A stretch of DNA of 64,000 nt from Chrysemys picta bellii (Eukaryota; Chordata; Testudines; Emydidae): contig NC_088799.1 of NCBI RefSeq assembly GCF_011386835.1, positions 103,439,546 to 103,503,545 on the forward strand, in the 5' to 3' direction. The notes beneath the pieces are model-generated. The model saw nothing but the letters and a program-made list of their open reading frames with translations, had not been told where the DNA came from and searched no databases. Shown here one piece after another: positions 1 through 11,782 of the stretch. The stretch's first letter is position 1. Each line of letters opens with the position of its first letter. The translations under genes were made by a program, and so were the position numbers.

Positions 1-221
1 TGGGAAGGCCCAGGCCAATTCTTTATCCACCGGCTGAATGGGTTGTGGGAAAGTCAGTAATTTGTAACGGGCTACGGGAATAAAGTTTTACTTTTACCAT
101 TTTGGAGCAATCCACACTGTCCTTGCAGTTAACACTGCACTTTCCTTCCTCGGTCACTATCAATAACAACAAACATGCACATTGTACTAAATACAATATG
201 GGGTAATGGGGTGAAATTCAA

Positions 222-295
222 TGGCTGGTGATACACAGGTCAGACTAAGTGGTCTAATGGCCCTCCTGGCCTTGAACTCTGAATCTATAACCTCA
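222..295 (+). mobile_element. CR1 LINE 3'-tail fragment
   Basis: This short stretch reads like the extreme 3' end of a CR1 LINE. It has a segment of the type 'cacaggtcagactaagtggtctaatgg', then 'ctggccttgaactctgaatc', where intact copies end in short ATTCTATGA-like repeats. No coding part is attached, so it is a severely 5'-truncated or eroded copy. The assignment rests on remembered consensus and on similarity to the tail of the minus-strand CR1 beginning near 21000. Confidence 0.6.
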
Positions 296-3200
296 TGATG
301 CTCTCTAAAATGGTCTCTCTTATTAGAGGACAGGGTGAATTTTTCTTACTGCAGTTTTGTATCTGTCTCTCCCCACTGTGCACCTCAATAAAGTTTTATA
401 AACCCTCCCTCCACGTACTGAACTCTATTAATAAAAATTTTGCTTTGTCAAAGGGTGGGCAGCTCACCTGCCCTTGCTTTTCCCCTTTCTCCAAGAGAGA
501 GAGCAAAGCAGTGGTAATTTCACAAGTTCATTTGATTGACAAATGCCTGAAGCTTTCTTCTGATCTTTAAATATACACTGAGTCAAATAAATTCTAAAGC
601 ACCAGGACTGGAATATTTCATACACTGCAGTTTTAGTTTCTGTCATTATGACTGAACTGCTGGAAAAGGAGAGGTTTCATGAAAATTAATTCAGCTCCAA
701 GTTTGATTTGAACTGCTAACATCATTTTATTTGGATATATGAGTTTTGTTTTCAGTAATGTAGGCACTTGCTGAAGTTTTTAGAAATATCTACTACTCAT
801 TTACCCAGGAGTAAATTTAACAAATACCAGGAAATTACTGTTGTTTGCTGCTTGGCAAATTCACACAGTGGCCTTGACTCTGTGGAGAACACTCAGACCA
901 CAGTGATGATAATAAAATAATCTTATAGCCAACGGGTGAGTAGTGGCTCTCTGACGTCACCCACAGCTAGCCTTAGTTGGAAGATACAGAACATCAGTTC
1001 TCCATGATGAAGTGGGTCAGTATCAGCCTTCCATATGGACAGCCCTATCCAACAGAACTCCAGTCTGGCAGCTTGAAAAAGGGCAAGGGGGCTGGTGGAA
1101 TGGACGGGCTGCAGACCCTTTCTTTACAAGAACATCCTTCTGAGAGACGAATGTCTGCTCCCAATGGAAATAGGGACATGTGAGGGAAGCATTCTGTTAT
1201 TTTGATTGATATTGAACTATTCATATTCCAAACTCATGCCAGTAAGTGATCCCGTCAACATATGCTTTTTAAGCAATAAATGTAAAGTTCTAAGAGTTTG
1301 GAGGTTCACTTCAAGTAAGTAAGTCAAAGCTTATCCAAACGGTTATGGTCTCAAAGGCAAGCTGGTAATCTGTGAGAGTAACAATTGTGTGATAATACTG
1401 TGTTCTCATGAGATTCCTAGTGCCTCCCAATTAACGTGCACCAAGCTCCCTCCCTCCGTTCCTCAGAGAAACTTCCTTCTGTCTGTGAAGAGTTTAGGCC
1501 ATCCCGCTCCAGGTGTACCCATTGGGGCAGATCACCCGCTGGTGTAAATGGAAGGAGTCGGAATTACAACATTATGCTTTAGATTAAGACGTCCCCTGGG
1601 ACAGAGATGTGCAGTGTTCAGTGCTTGTCACTAGAGCTAGTGGGAAAACGTCAACAGAACCAAGTTCAGTCCGAAAATGCAGTTCCATTCCAATCAAAGC
1701 ATTTCGTGACATTGGTGATGATTTTACTCACATTTTTTTTTGGAGAAAAACCATAAAGAGAGTTCCAACCATGTTGAAAGATCCCATTTAGAACTTTTTT
1801 GGAATGAAAGGTTTATATTTTTTGTTTGGAAATCACTGCTGGTTTTTAATTTGTTATTAATTGTGTATTATATATAATATAAAATCAAAAAAAGCCAAAA
1901 GAAAATGAAACATTTCAATCTGAAACAGATTGTTGTTCACATTTTCTTTCACAGATACTTTCAAAACGTGTTGGTTTAATTCCAAATCGGAAAGAAAACT
2001 GATTTTGCAAATTCAGAATCCTTCACAAGACAGGATTTCTGTCCTCTGTGCAGCTTTCATCAATATATAACAGCATCCTGGTTTCAGTTGGATTAGAAAT
2101 ACTGTGAGAATGGTATTTGCACTCTAGGTCCCAGGTAAAATCAGGAAATGTAGTGGTGTATGAAAACAGTCCTCGTCACACTGTGTCACCGAGCCTGGCT
2201 CCTTCGATTCATCACTGCTCAGCGGGCCTCAGTTTGACTCTTGAAGGGACACCCAGCTTGTACCCTGACAGCAGTAGCTTGTTTGGGAGTCGGTTTTGCT
2301 GAAGCTTGTGTTCTGTAGACTCTCTCCAGCTGCCAGGACGGGAAAAAATCATGATTTTTTAAACTTAAAAATACTAATATTTTAAAACGTAAATTATGTT
2401 TGATTTAAAATCAGTCTGTTTTTAACTTAAATCAGATTGTTTCATTTCCATGTTTCCACTTCTTTGCTTTTCTCCCGTTTAAGATCTTAAATTGCTAAAG
2501 GGGATGCCTTGTACTTGTTTCTTTAATTAGTTTTCGCTGGTCAGAAATATTTCAGATTTTACATAGAGATTCTCTACAGTAAGAGCTTTCATACTAAAGC
2601 TCATCTTTGCTGACAAATACAAGCTCAGAGCTCTTCTAACACCCTGACTGTGAGAACACCACAAACTCAACCACACAATTGATAAGCAAATAGCACAAGC
2701 TGTAATCGCAACCACCACCTGCTTCCAATAGACTGAACTTTCATCATTCCAGGAAGCTAAAATGCTTCAGCCTGGCCGTACTCCGCCACCAGGGTCTGTA
2801 GTTTGAAGTCAATGGGAGTTGGGCTCTTAAGTCTCTTTGGCAAGTCTTTTCTTCCACTCTCACCACCTCATGTGGTTCCATTGCTCCTCTCTTCCGCTGC
2901 CGTGTCACTCCTCCAGTTCCCAGTTACAGCTCAGTCCCTTCTCTGGAAAAGTCTCACTTCCACCTGCTGCAGGTTCATGCCCTCTGGCCTAAGCTCTGTT
3001 CTCCACCAAGCTAAGATGTGCCCCTCTAATTAGGCCCATGCTTACATGTCACTTAAACCATGAAGTCCGCTTACATTAAGAGCTCACCCAAGCCTTGGCC
3101 TGGCTTGGTTTCCCCCTGGGAGCAGTAACCTGTTGATTTAACATTTAATTTGTCACCACAGACAAATAAAAGGTAGAAAGCTACACAACCGCATCATAAT

Positions 3201-4684
3201 ACGTCACAAGCTTCCCAGACGGACAGGATTTCTTTTAGTTCAACAGCTAAACGGAGGTTCAGCTTGGCTCTCACCTCATTCCTGACACCAAGGAAGCACA
3301 TAGACCTTCTAACACCACTCTCCAGTCAGTCACTTTCCCCACTACCTCCCTCCCCTTTGGCCCCACGCCATGCGTGTTACCATACTGTATTCTGATGGCC
3401 AAACGCAGAGGAGATGCACAAGGGGTTGTAGTTACATGTCAATAAGTGGGTGAGTCTCCTGAAATCTAAGTGAGTATAATTTAAATATTGAGAGGCCCAA
3501 AGGTGATGTAAATTATGCCATGTGAGCTCTGTATCTGGCCACGAAGGTTTAAAATATCCCTCTGCCCCATTCTCACCCCTAAATCACAGGATGTCCATGA
3601 TCAAAAGTGTATAGGGGAATTTCCTTTCCTTAAGTCCTTAATTCTGCCCTTCCTGAGTCTGACTTGATGAGTTACACTGAGTTGTCACATCACATTATGT
3701 GTTATGTGACACAAAATGGTGTGAGTAGTGTAGCCTATTTTGATGTGAAGCAAATCGACAGATTAGATTTGTGGAAGAAAGTGAAAGCAAACATTCTTAC
3801 CCTTTGCCTCCCTGGGACCAGCTGTTGACTTCAATTACGAAGGTATTATTTACCAGTTGCCTTTTCTTTTCATAAGAAAAATAAAGAAACGGGTTCCTGC
3901 TGGAAAGTATGTAAGGAAACGTGCTGCACAGAATTTTTTGCACAATGCTTCGTCTTCTTCAACAACAATCTGGTACTAAACTGTCAGAGACAGACAGACA
4001 TTCTTCCTTTTTCTTTTTTTAGGAACTCAGGGACACAGGTAAACGGGGATGTCCTTCTTTTCAGACTGATGTAAGAATGCACTATGCTCAAAAATCTGAT
4101 TGAGCAGATGTTTTTCCTGTTGCTACCGCCAAACTGGGTGTCCAGGCACTAATCCAGGGAACCCAAAGATTAATTAACAGCGTGTTAGTGAGCTTCCCAG
4201 CTACTGGTGGGGAGGAGTAGGGGGGAAATGAGGTATATGTCTGAATATAAACACCTTGTTCTGATCTAGTCTTCACTCCTTGCATTCTGCTGAAGCCTAG
4301 GCAGTGATGAGAACATTCCCTTTTCTTTTTGACCATGTGTTGATTTCTTTTTCTAGGAGCTGACACCAGAACGATGTTTATAAACTCCATGGGCCACACT
4401 CAGCCCTGACTTTAGCTCTCTGCATCCTTATGGGGTCACTTAAGCTGAATGGAGCTTACGCCATGGCAGACTCTGGCCCCTGGCTTTAATTTTACCCATT
4501 GTACTTTCACAGCACCCTGACTGGTGAACAACTATCTGCCAGTCCACAAGGAAAGGGCAGGACGCAGATCCATGCTTTTCACGGCAGCTGTCTCCTGAAA
4601 GCACAGAGTTGTGCTACCTGCTTCGGGTGATTTACAGAAGAGGCTACACATTTGAACCAAATTCACTCCTACACCAGGGATGAA
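296..4684. other. Unassigned single-copy-looking DNA
   Basis: About 4.4 kb without a recognisable gene or complete repeat. Open frames are all under about 105 codons and look random. The part from 1790 to 2480 is AT-rich, with runs built from tttaaa and aaaatc. Near 2797-2830 there is a piece related to the 'tcaatgggagtt' motif that recurs elsewhere in the window. No splice-flanked exon candidate stood out. Confidence 0.5.
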
Positions 4685-4687
4685 TTT

Positions 4688-6507
4688 AGCTAAATGAATT
4701 CTTTGCATCAGTCTTAACAGCTGAGGATGTGAGGGAGATTTCCAAACCGGAGCCATTCTTTTTAGGTGACAAATCTGAGGAACTGTCCCAGATTGAGGTG
4801 TCATTAGAGGAGGTTTTGGAACAAGTTGATAAACTGAACAGTAATAAGTCACCAGGACTAAATGGCATTCACCCACAAGTTCTGAAGGAATTCAAATGTG
4901 AAACTGAAGAACTACTAACGTAACCTATCATTTAAATCAGCTTCTGTACCAAAGGACTGGAGGAAAGTTAATGTGACGCCAATTTTTAAAAAGGGCTCCA
5001 GAGGTGATCCCGGTAATTACAGGCCGGTGAGCCTGACTTCAGTACCAGGCAAACTGGTTGAAACTATAGTAGAGAACAAAATTGTCAGACACACAGATGA
5101 ACATAATTAGTTGGAGAAGAGTCAACATGGTTTTTGTAAAGGGAAATCATGCCTCACCAAACTATGAGAATTCTTTGATGGGATCAACAAGCATGTGGAC
5201 AAGGGGGATTCAGTGGATATAGTGTACTTAGATTTTCAGAAAGCCTTTGACAAGGTCCCTCACCAAAAGGCTCTTAAGCAAAGTAAGCTGTCATGGGATA
5301 AGAGGGAAGGTTCTCTCATGGATTGGTAACTGGTTAAAAAATAGGAAACAAAGGGTAGGAATAAATGGTCAGTTTTCAGAATGGAGAGAGGTAAATAATG
5401 GTGTCCCCCAACGGGCTGTACTGGGACCAGTCCTATTCAACATATGCATAAATGATCTGGAAAAAGGGGTAAACAGTGAGGTGGCAAAATTTGCAGATGA
5501 TACAAAACTACTCAAGATAGTTAAGTCCCAGGCAGACTGCGAAGAGCGACAAAAGGATCTCTCCAAACTGGGTGACTGGGCTACAAAATGGCAGATGAAA
5601 TTCAATGTTGATAAATGCAAAGTAATGCACATTGGGGAAAAAATCCCAACTATACATATAAAATGATGGGATCTAAATTAGCTGTTACCACTCAAGACAG
5701 AGATCTTGGAGTCATTGTGGAGAGTTCTCTGAAAACATCCACTCAATGTGCAGCAGCAATCAAAAAAGTGAACAGAATGTTGGGAATCATTAAGAAAGGG
5801 ATAGATAAGAAGACAGAAAATATCATATTGCCTCTATATAAATCCATGGTACACCCACATCTTGAATACTGTGTGCAGATGTGGTCGTCCCATCTCTAAA
5901 AAGATCTATTGGAATGGGAAAAGGTTCTGAAAAAGGCAACAAAAATGATTAGGGGTATGGAACAACTTCCATATGAGGAGAGATTAATAAGACTGGGACT
6001 TTTCAGCTTGGAAAAGAGATGACTAAGGGGCTATATGATTGAGGTCTATAAAATCATGACTGGTGTGGAGAAAGTAAATAAGGAAGTGTTATTTACTCCT
6101 TCTCATAACAAAAGGACTATGGGTCACTCAATGAAATTAATAGGCAGCAGGTTTAAAAGAAACAAAAGGAAGTATTTCTTCACAGAACGCACAGTCAACC
6201 TGTGGAACTCCCTGCCAGAGGATGCTGCGAAGGCCAAGACTATAACAGGGTTCAGAAAAGAACTAGATAAATTCATGGAGGACAGGTCCATCAATGGCTA
6301 TTATCCAAGATGGGCAGCGATGATGTCCTTAGCTTCTGTTTGCCAGAAGCTGGGAGTGGGTGACAGGGGATGGATCACTTGATGATTCTCTGTTCTGATC
6401 ATTCCCTCTGGGGCACCTGGCACTGGCCACTGTCAGATAACAGGATACTGGGCAAGATGGACCTTTGGTCTGACCCAGTATGGCCGTTCTTATGTTCTTA
6501 TGGCTTA
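4688..6507 (+). mobile_element. CR1 LINE, 5'-truncated, with 3' end
   Basis: This is the longest uninterrupted CR1 copy here, about 1.8 kb. It starts inside ORF2, in the region reading LNEFFASV just before the reverse transcriptase, so the endonuclease is missing. That is the usual result of incomplete reverse transcription. It runs through the C-terminal domain and a short 3' untranslated region, ending in 'ctgacccagtatggccgtt' and 'cttatgttcttatgg', a CR1 tail type I recognise. Many stops and frame changes show it is old and dead. No target-site duplication could be fixed at the 5' end. Confidence 0.9.
4690..6340 (+). pseudogene. CR1 reverse transcriptase remnant
   Basis: The remnant encodes pieces of a non-LTR reverse transcriptase spread over several frames. 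In order they are: KSPGLNGIHPQVLKE (about 4846-4890); PKDWRKVNVTPIFKKG then NYRPVSLTS (about 4950-5040); VYLDFQKAFDKVP, containing the first catalytic Asp (about 5222-5262); GVPQRAVLGPVLFN, where family members have GSVLGP (about 5400-5440); FADDTK, the intact catalytic Asp pair (about 5492-5509); and the C-terminal [11 protein letters not shown] and [10 protein letters not shown] segments. Open pieces lie at 4690-4920, 5247-5666, 5615-5899 and 6035-6382 in different frames, with internal stops, so no functional protein can be made. Confidence 0.9.
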
Positions 6508-7439
6508 ATGATTCCCCCACACTTATCCTCAGCTTGGGTATTTGGAAGTACAGAATACATAGTGGAGATATTTACATAGAAGCACTGGGTCAAATTCTGT
6601 TCTTGTTTACCCTGGGACAATTCCCTTGCCGGGTGTAACAAAGCAGAATTTAGCCCTAAGTACTGATTATTCAGATTAAAGACTTTTCCTATAAAAATAT
6701 ATTACCGCATTTCCCATGGGAAATGTGACTTCTGCAAGAATTTTGCACAGCAACTCCCTCGGCTCAGCACAGAATCGATGGACATGCACAATGATAATCC
6801 TTCACAGTTCGAAGGCAGCAAGAGGAGACACATCCTATCCAAGGACAATTATCTTCCTACCAAGGCGGAATCTGTCACAGAGCACTCCCAGCCAAAACGT
6901 CTCTTTCTGCTGGGAGTGAATCTGAAGAAGTTTTCAACGTCTTGTCACCGTGTGATATGCAGCTAATGAATTCCCACCCGTCTCAAATATTGTAGCTACA
7001 AACACTATTCAAACTACATCTTTAGTTTACTCAGAGCTTTACAAAATATTTGTTAAAATTGGAAGCCATCTTATTAGAGGTCTTCTAATATCTGCAAGAA
7101 AAATATGATTGAAAAAGGCTCAGACCGAGCCTCGCTGGATCCCTGTTTGAATGAGAACAGGTCTTTGTCCTGATCTTGTCGGAACAGGCTCTGCCGGGAG
7201 ACGATGTACACACCTACTCCCGTCACAACCCCGGTGAAGCCCTTCCAGCTGACCACTCACTAGGCTGCTGGATTTGGGTCCCACACACTGGACTCGTGCG
7301 CTATTCCACTTCCCTTGATCGGCATAGGCTGCAGCAGTCTCTCTTTCCTTGGCATCTCCGGCACACTTCTTGGGCACAGGCTCTGTCTGTTCCCTCTTCA
7401 CAGAAGTGAGACCTTGCAGTCCAGTTGCCCTAGACCCCA
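6508..7439. other. No gene or repeat recognised
   Basis: Nearly 1 kb between the CR1 tail and the LTR-like segment. Short open frames overlap on both strands without similarity to any protein I know. The part from about 7130 may belong to the same retroviral relic as the next segment. Confidence 0.4.
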
Positions 7440-8104
7440 TGACTAGTTTAGGCTCACCTCAAACTCCCCAGGAGCATAAGCACAGGGACACTTGATAGCT
7501 GAAGTACATACACACAGGCTTTGCCAAAGGGATTCTAACACAGTTATTCTTTAGACAACACAAGATTTATACACATCCAGACAAAACAATAAAACACTGG
7601 GATGCATTTTCCCTGCCTCAGTTTCCTCACATTCTTTGGGCTCAGAGTCCCCTAATGAGATCAGGATCCTTCCTCTCCCACTTCCCTGCTGCACAGGGCT
7701 TCTCCTCTGGACCACGTAGTCTCCGCTCACTCTTGCAGACAGCCTTCTGCGCTCTCTCCTCTTCTCCCCACCTCCCACAGTGGCTAGTCAGACACATTTT
7801 CCTTTATCACCTCTAGTCCCCTTTGTCAGGTGACCCCCAATCAACCTCATCAGATGATCAAAGTCCTCCATCGGCTGATCGTTGCTTGGTTACCAGTTCA
7901 CCTGGGCAGACTGGCTCTTCTGGGCAGTAGCCAATTCCTTGCCCAAAGGGGCTTCCACGTTAATAGAGGAATGTCAAGGTTTAACGACCCTCCGTTGTCA
8001 GCCCTGTATCACCATCCCTTGGAATTTCAGTCCAACATGGAGGTAAAAAGACAGCAGAGAAGGCAGACAAGCCCCACGTTCCCAACATGGAGTGGGTAGT
8101 GTGA
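7440..8104 (-). mobile_element. Possible decayed retroviral LTR
   Basis: Read on the minus strand, this region begins TGTCACAC at 8104. It carries TATAAATC near 7565-7572 and, about 20 bases further, an AAGAATAAC poly(A)-like signal. This layout, and the wording of the sequence, resemble turtle endogenous retroviral LTRs I have seen. I could not fix a CA end, a target-site duplication or a primer-binding site, and the downstream boundary is arbitrary. It could be a different repeat. Confidence 0.3.
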
Positions 8105-8936
8105 CAAAGATATATACACAGAGTTCATACACAATCTAGAATTCATGAATTCTGTGTAGATTTCCCGAATTGCCATCTCTCACCAAACTTTGAGATGAAT
8201 GGAGCTGGGGTAGCTCTCAAGTACCCCAGGGGAGCTCTTACACCTCTCTGAAGCAGATCTGATGTTACTTCTAACTGTTTTCACACTTCAGATCATCACT
8301 CACTAAAACAGTCCTAATGATCATACCAATGCACAGTTTCATTAAAACATAAGTCATTTCCCAGCCACATCATACAGATCCCCTCCCACGTTATCCGAGG
8401 GGAGGGACACAGCGGGGCAGAGTTTGAGTGCCCCCAGATGCTATTGTCTCATCATTTGATTCAGAGTTTACAGCCTCTTCAGGTGATTGAAGACTGTTTA
8501 ACTCCTAGGCCCAAATCCTGAAACCCTGCACTTTGTACGTGGATGAACCTGGCATGGACTTCGTTAGAAATTTTGCCTACGGACAGAAGAATTTGGCTGA
8601 AAGAGCCTGCATCAGGACAGCCCTGCATTAGTGACTAAACAGCAGGTTTTCTTCGCAGCCGTCAGAGCTAGGCGTTTCTTTTAAACTAACGCTGAAATTC
8701 TGGAACAGCACAGTGCCACCCCCAGCTCCACCCCTCCCCTCCTGGCAGAGCCAGAGAACCTAGTTTAAGGAACGTGCCAGGTTTGTAGCAGAGGCTTTGC
8801 CTATCCCTGTGAAACATGCTTGGTCTTCATTGTTGTTGAGGTTGCTTCTTGTCCACTCAGGAGCCCTTGAGACCTTACCCACTTGGTTCCCAGGAACGCA
8901 GCTCAAGTTCGAACTCGTCACTGAGGTTTCTTTATT
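8105..8936. other. No gene or repeat recognised
   Basis: About 830 bases without an assignable element. The only structure noted is a 16-base perfect palindrome at 8138-8153 (AGAATTCATGAATTCT), flanked by the imperfect arms aatct and agatt. Confidence 0.5.
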
Positions 8937-8937
8937 G

Positions 8938-9477
8938 GCATACAATCAAGCTAGATGTTTTGTTTATAAAGCGGTGATAATCCCAACTTTCCTCTACAGC
9001 TGCGAGACTTGGGTGACCTATAGAAAACAGCTGAAAAACCTGGAACGTCAGCGCCAGCATTTTCTCCAGAAGATCCTCATCATAAAGTGGAAGGATCGTC
9101 GCACTAATGTCCGTGGCCTCACAGAGGCCAACGTCTTCAGTGTTGAGGCTCTGACTATCCAGCACCAGCTGAGGTGGAGCGGGCACTGCGTGCGCATGCC
9201 TGATGTACCCTCACCAAAACAACAGCTGTACGCCCAACTCACCAAAGGAGAAAGGAAACCGGGAGGCCAAAAGAAACAGCAGCCCAGGACAGGGATAACT
9301 GGCAAAGACTCGTCAGAGAGGGAACGTCCATTTTTGAGGAAAATCACCTTGCCCTGGTCGCAAAAAAATGCCAGAAAAGAAAGGACAGACAACGGTCACA
9401 CACACCAATCACAGCCCAACCTGGACATCCAACATCATCTGCCAATGAACCTGCAGCTCAAGGATTGGACTCTTTAA
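8938..9477 (+). pseudogene. C-terminal fragment of a non-LTR retrotransposon ORF
   Basis: An open frame running from 8797 to 9477 carries, from about 8947, the segment following the reverse-transcriptase palm in many animal non-LTR elements. It reads VYKAVIIPTFLYSCETW, then LQKILIIKWKDR, LRWSGHCVRMPD and GERKPGGQKKQ. It is not CR1: none of the CR1 C-terminal words (PHLEYC, WNSLP) are present. I cannot name the clade; RTE-like is possible. No catalytic palm lies upstream, so it is a 5'-truncated fragment. The last 30 residues are where related proteins carry a zinc-knuckle tail, but its Cys and His are not preserved. The frame's first 50 codons have no recognisable homology. A SINE begins right after the stop codon. 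Confidence 0.7.
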
Positions 9478-9478
9478 T

Positions 9479-9671
9479 ATGGAGATATACCTATCTCATA
9501 GAGATGGAAAGGACCTTGAAAGGTCATCAAGTCCAGTCCCCTGCCTTCACAGCAGGACGAAGTACCATCCCTGACAGATTTTTGCCCCAGATCCCTAAAT
9601 GGCCCCCTCAAGGATTGAGCTCACAACCCTGAGTTTAGCAGGCTAATGCTCAAACCACTGAACTATCCCTC
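9479..9671 (-). mobile_element. tRNA-derived turtle SINE (Cry type)
   Basis: On the minus strand this starts with 'gggatagttcagtggtttga', a tRNA-like head with an A-box close to TRGYNNARNGG. It continues through a B-box-like 'gagctcaatcc' and the core 'ccatttagggatctggggc'. It ends in a CR1-like tail ('gacctttcaaggtcc') plus a terminal ATATCTCC segment. The tail matches the SINE at 17868-18047 and differs from the one at 10469, so at least two subfamilies are present. It abuts the retrotransposon fragment at 8938-9477. Confidence 0.85.
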
Positions 9672-10468
9672 AGTCACAAAAGGACCCACCTGTGAAACAG
9701 ATCATCCTCGAGGGATCGCTGACAACGACCATCAAACTACGCTGGAGTTCATTGGCCTCAAGTGTAGGGATGGGGACAGGCATATCACACATCCAATGTT
9801 TCATAGAACCCCGCTCCCTTTATATACATTTACACATCACACAGTACAGTCACTACACATTGCATCACGTTTGGGGACTGGCTTGGTCACTGGGCAGGAA
9901 TCAATCCCTGTACCGCACGCTCTGTCCACAGGCTGTCCATGTTCGACTTTGCGTTCTACCTCATCTTCACGCTCCTGCCTCCTCTTGACATTGTTATCTT
10001 CTGCTCAGTAAATGGTTCCCTGGGTGTTCCTGCTCATATTGTAGCTAGTTCAGACATCTGTCTTTTAGCTCGCTGACCCGTTGACTTATCCGATCACAAA
10101 CAGACCATTTTCAGCCTGCTAACCTAGTTACTTGCTTAATCCTGTCTTTCAAGAAATGAGCCCTCCCTTCATATTTAAATGACTCATGTCAAGCCATGCC
10201 TACATTCCATTGCCTTTTCTTTCTTTTCTACATAATTATTCATTTGTTTGCAATTGTACGTAAGGGTGCAGGCTCTCAGAGCAGCTCTAGAAGCCACATA
10301 ACGCTAAGAGGTAAATCCTGCCCAACCATGTCTCAGAGCCAGAAGGAGCTCTGAGGGCCTGCCTGACTCCAGAGTTATAGAGCATAATTGGAAATCTGAT
10401 CGAGGGCTGCTTCCCTAAGAGAGTGCTGGCGACAATCAACAGGGGATCTCCCCTCTGCTTCCTGCCCT
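9672..10468. other. No gene or repeat recognised
   Basis: About 800 bases between two SINEs. Overlapping open frames of 98 and 121 codons at 9646-10011 partly translate SINE sequence and show no protein similarity. The rest is AT-rich with nothing assignable. Confidence 0.5.
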
Positions 10469-10648
10469 AGGGATAGCTCAGTGGTTTGAGCATTGGCCTG
10501 CTAAACCCAGGGTTGTGAGTTCAATACTTGAGGGGGCCATTTAGGGATCTGGGGTAAAAATCTGTCTGGGGATTGGCCCTGCTTTGAGCAGTGGGTTGGA
10601 CTAGCTGATGTCCTGAAGTCCCTTCCAACCCTGACAGTCTTTGATTAG
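10469..10648 (+). mobile_element. tRNA-derived turtle SINE (Cry type) with CR1 tail
   Basis: The + strand reads 'ggatagctcagtggtttgag', with a perfect A-box (TAGCTCAGTGG), followed by a B-box match GTTCAATAC near 10519. The body includes 'ccatttagggatctgggg'. The 3' part, from 'ggggattggccctgctttga' to 'cccttccaaccctga', is nearly the same as the 3' end of the CR1 at 39518-39603. Such sharing lets the LINE machinery copy the SINE. From memory this is the tRNA-Lys-derived Cry family of cryptodiran turtles. No exact target-site duplication was resolved. Confidence 0.9.
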
Positions 10649-11782
10649 GGGAAATCAGAGAGGCACAGAGACTTCTCCCCACTGAAGAGGTAGGGGAGAG
10701 TCCCTGCATTCAAACAGCAACCATGGAGATCCTAAAATGGACCATGCAGCTGTGAGTGGTGGCATCAGAGCTTTTCCTCTACTAGCAAAGAGAGTTGAAA
10801 GTGGAGTGAAAAGAAACCTATGAAGAGCTAAGGAGGGAGATTCCCTTTGATATATGGCACAGCTCGTCTCACCTGAGAGCATGTTTGCAGCCTACGCAAT
10901 CTAATCAGAGGATTTTAATGAAAGGGGAGTCCTACCGTGACCAATAACAAATAAAGCATCTTAAACTGAGCTACTTTCACAATCGATATCAACTAATCAG
11001 TGCCACTAATTTTTATTTGGTTTCACAGGAGAGGAGGGCAGGCAGCTATCCAGCTATGAAAGTGCCTCTCTCAAGGCAATATCAGTTTGGACATCTGCCA
11101 ATATTTTACTCCACAGAAATCCCAAGCAAACTACAGCCCTTTTGCCTCCAGTGACAGTCATGCTGTCCATAATCCACACATCACTAGCGATGGACTTCAT
11201 GCATGTTCTTTCCTGAACCGTTTGCATTTGCAATTGGCCCTCTTGGCTTAGAATCCACTAAAGAAGGTCTGCTGAGAAGCAGCGGGGACCTGACCAAGAA
11301 GGCAGGAGCCCTCCCAGAGTCCAGTGGGGATGATAGTACAGAGAGGTCCTGACAGCTGCAAACGGCTGCAGGGAGATGCAGTATGTGCTCTCCCAGCAGT
11401 GCACAGCAGCCTTGGCCACGCCCCTTTAGGGTCATAGAGTACTGCTGGGCACACTAGCCAGTCCCACAGCACGACCATTCAGAGAGCTTTGCTGGGCCTT
11501 GCTCCTGTGCAGGTGTTTTGGGGCCCAGGGGCTGCTACCCCCTTCCCTAGATATTGAAGAGAGAGTAGAAAACTGGCTGTGATAAAAGAAACCCTCAATA
11601 TAGTTCTAGTGAGCGTATTTACTCCAAGCATTCACTGATATACCTGCTGCCTTCAATACCAACTGACTTCCATCGGAGCTGCTGCACTCCCCACCAGGGG
11701 TATAGCAAACCCTGCTTCAAAGCCATTTCCTACTCTACCTACCTGAGGAACACTTGTTTGGTAATAAAACGTGACAAGAGCC
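10649..11782. other. No gene or repeat recognised
   Basis: About 1.1 kb with short random open frames on the minus strand and no assignable repeat. Confidence 0.5.

Noticed and set aside
4532..4876. Minus-strand open frames of 60 and 114 codons
   Set aside because: They run antisense to CR1 coding sequence or through its left border and have no similarity of their own.
10470..10545. tRNA gene
   Set aside because: The A-box and B-box are good, but the sequence lacks a foldable acceptor stem and continues into a SINE body and CR1 tail; it is a SINE head.
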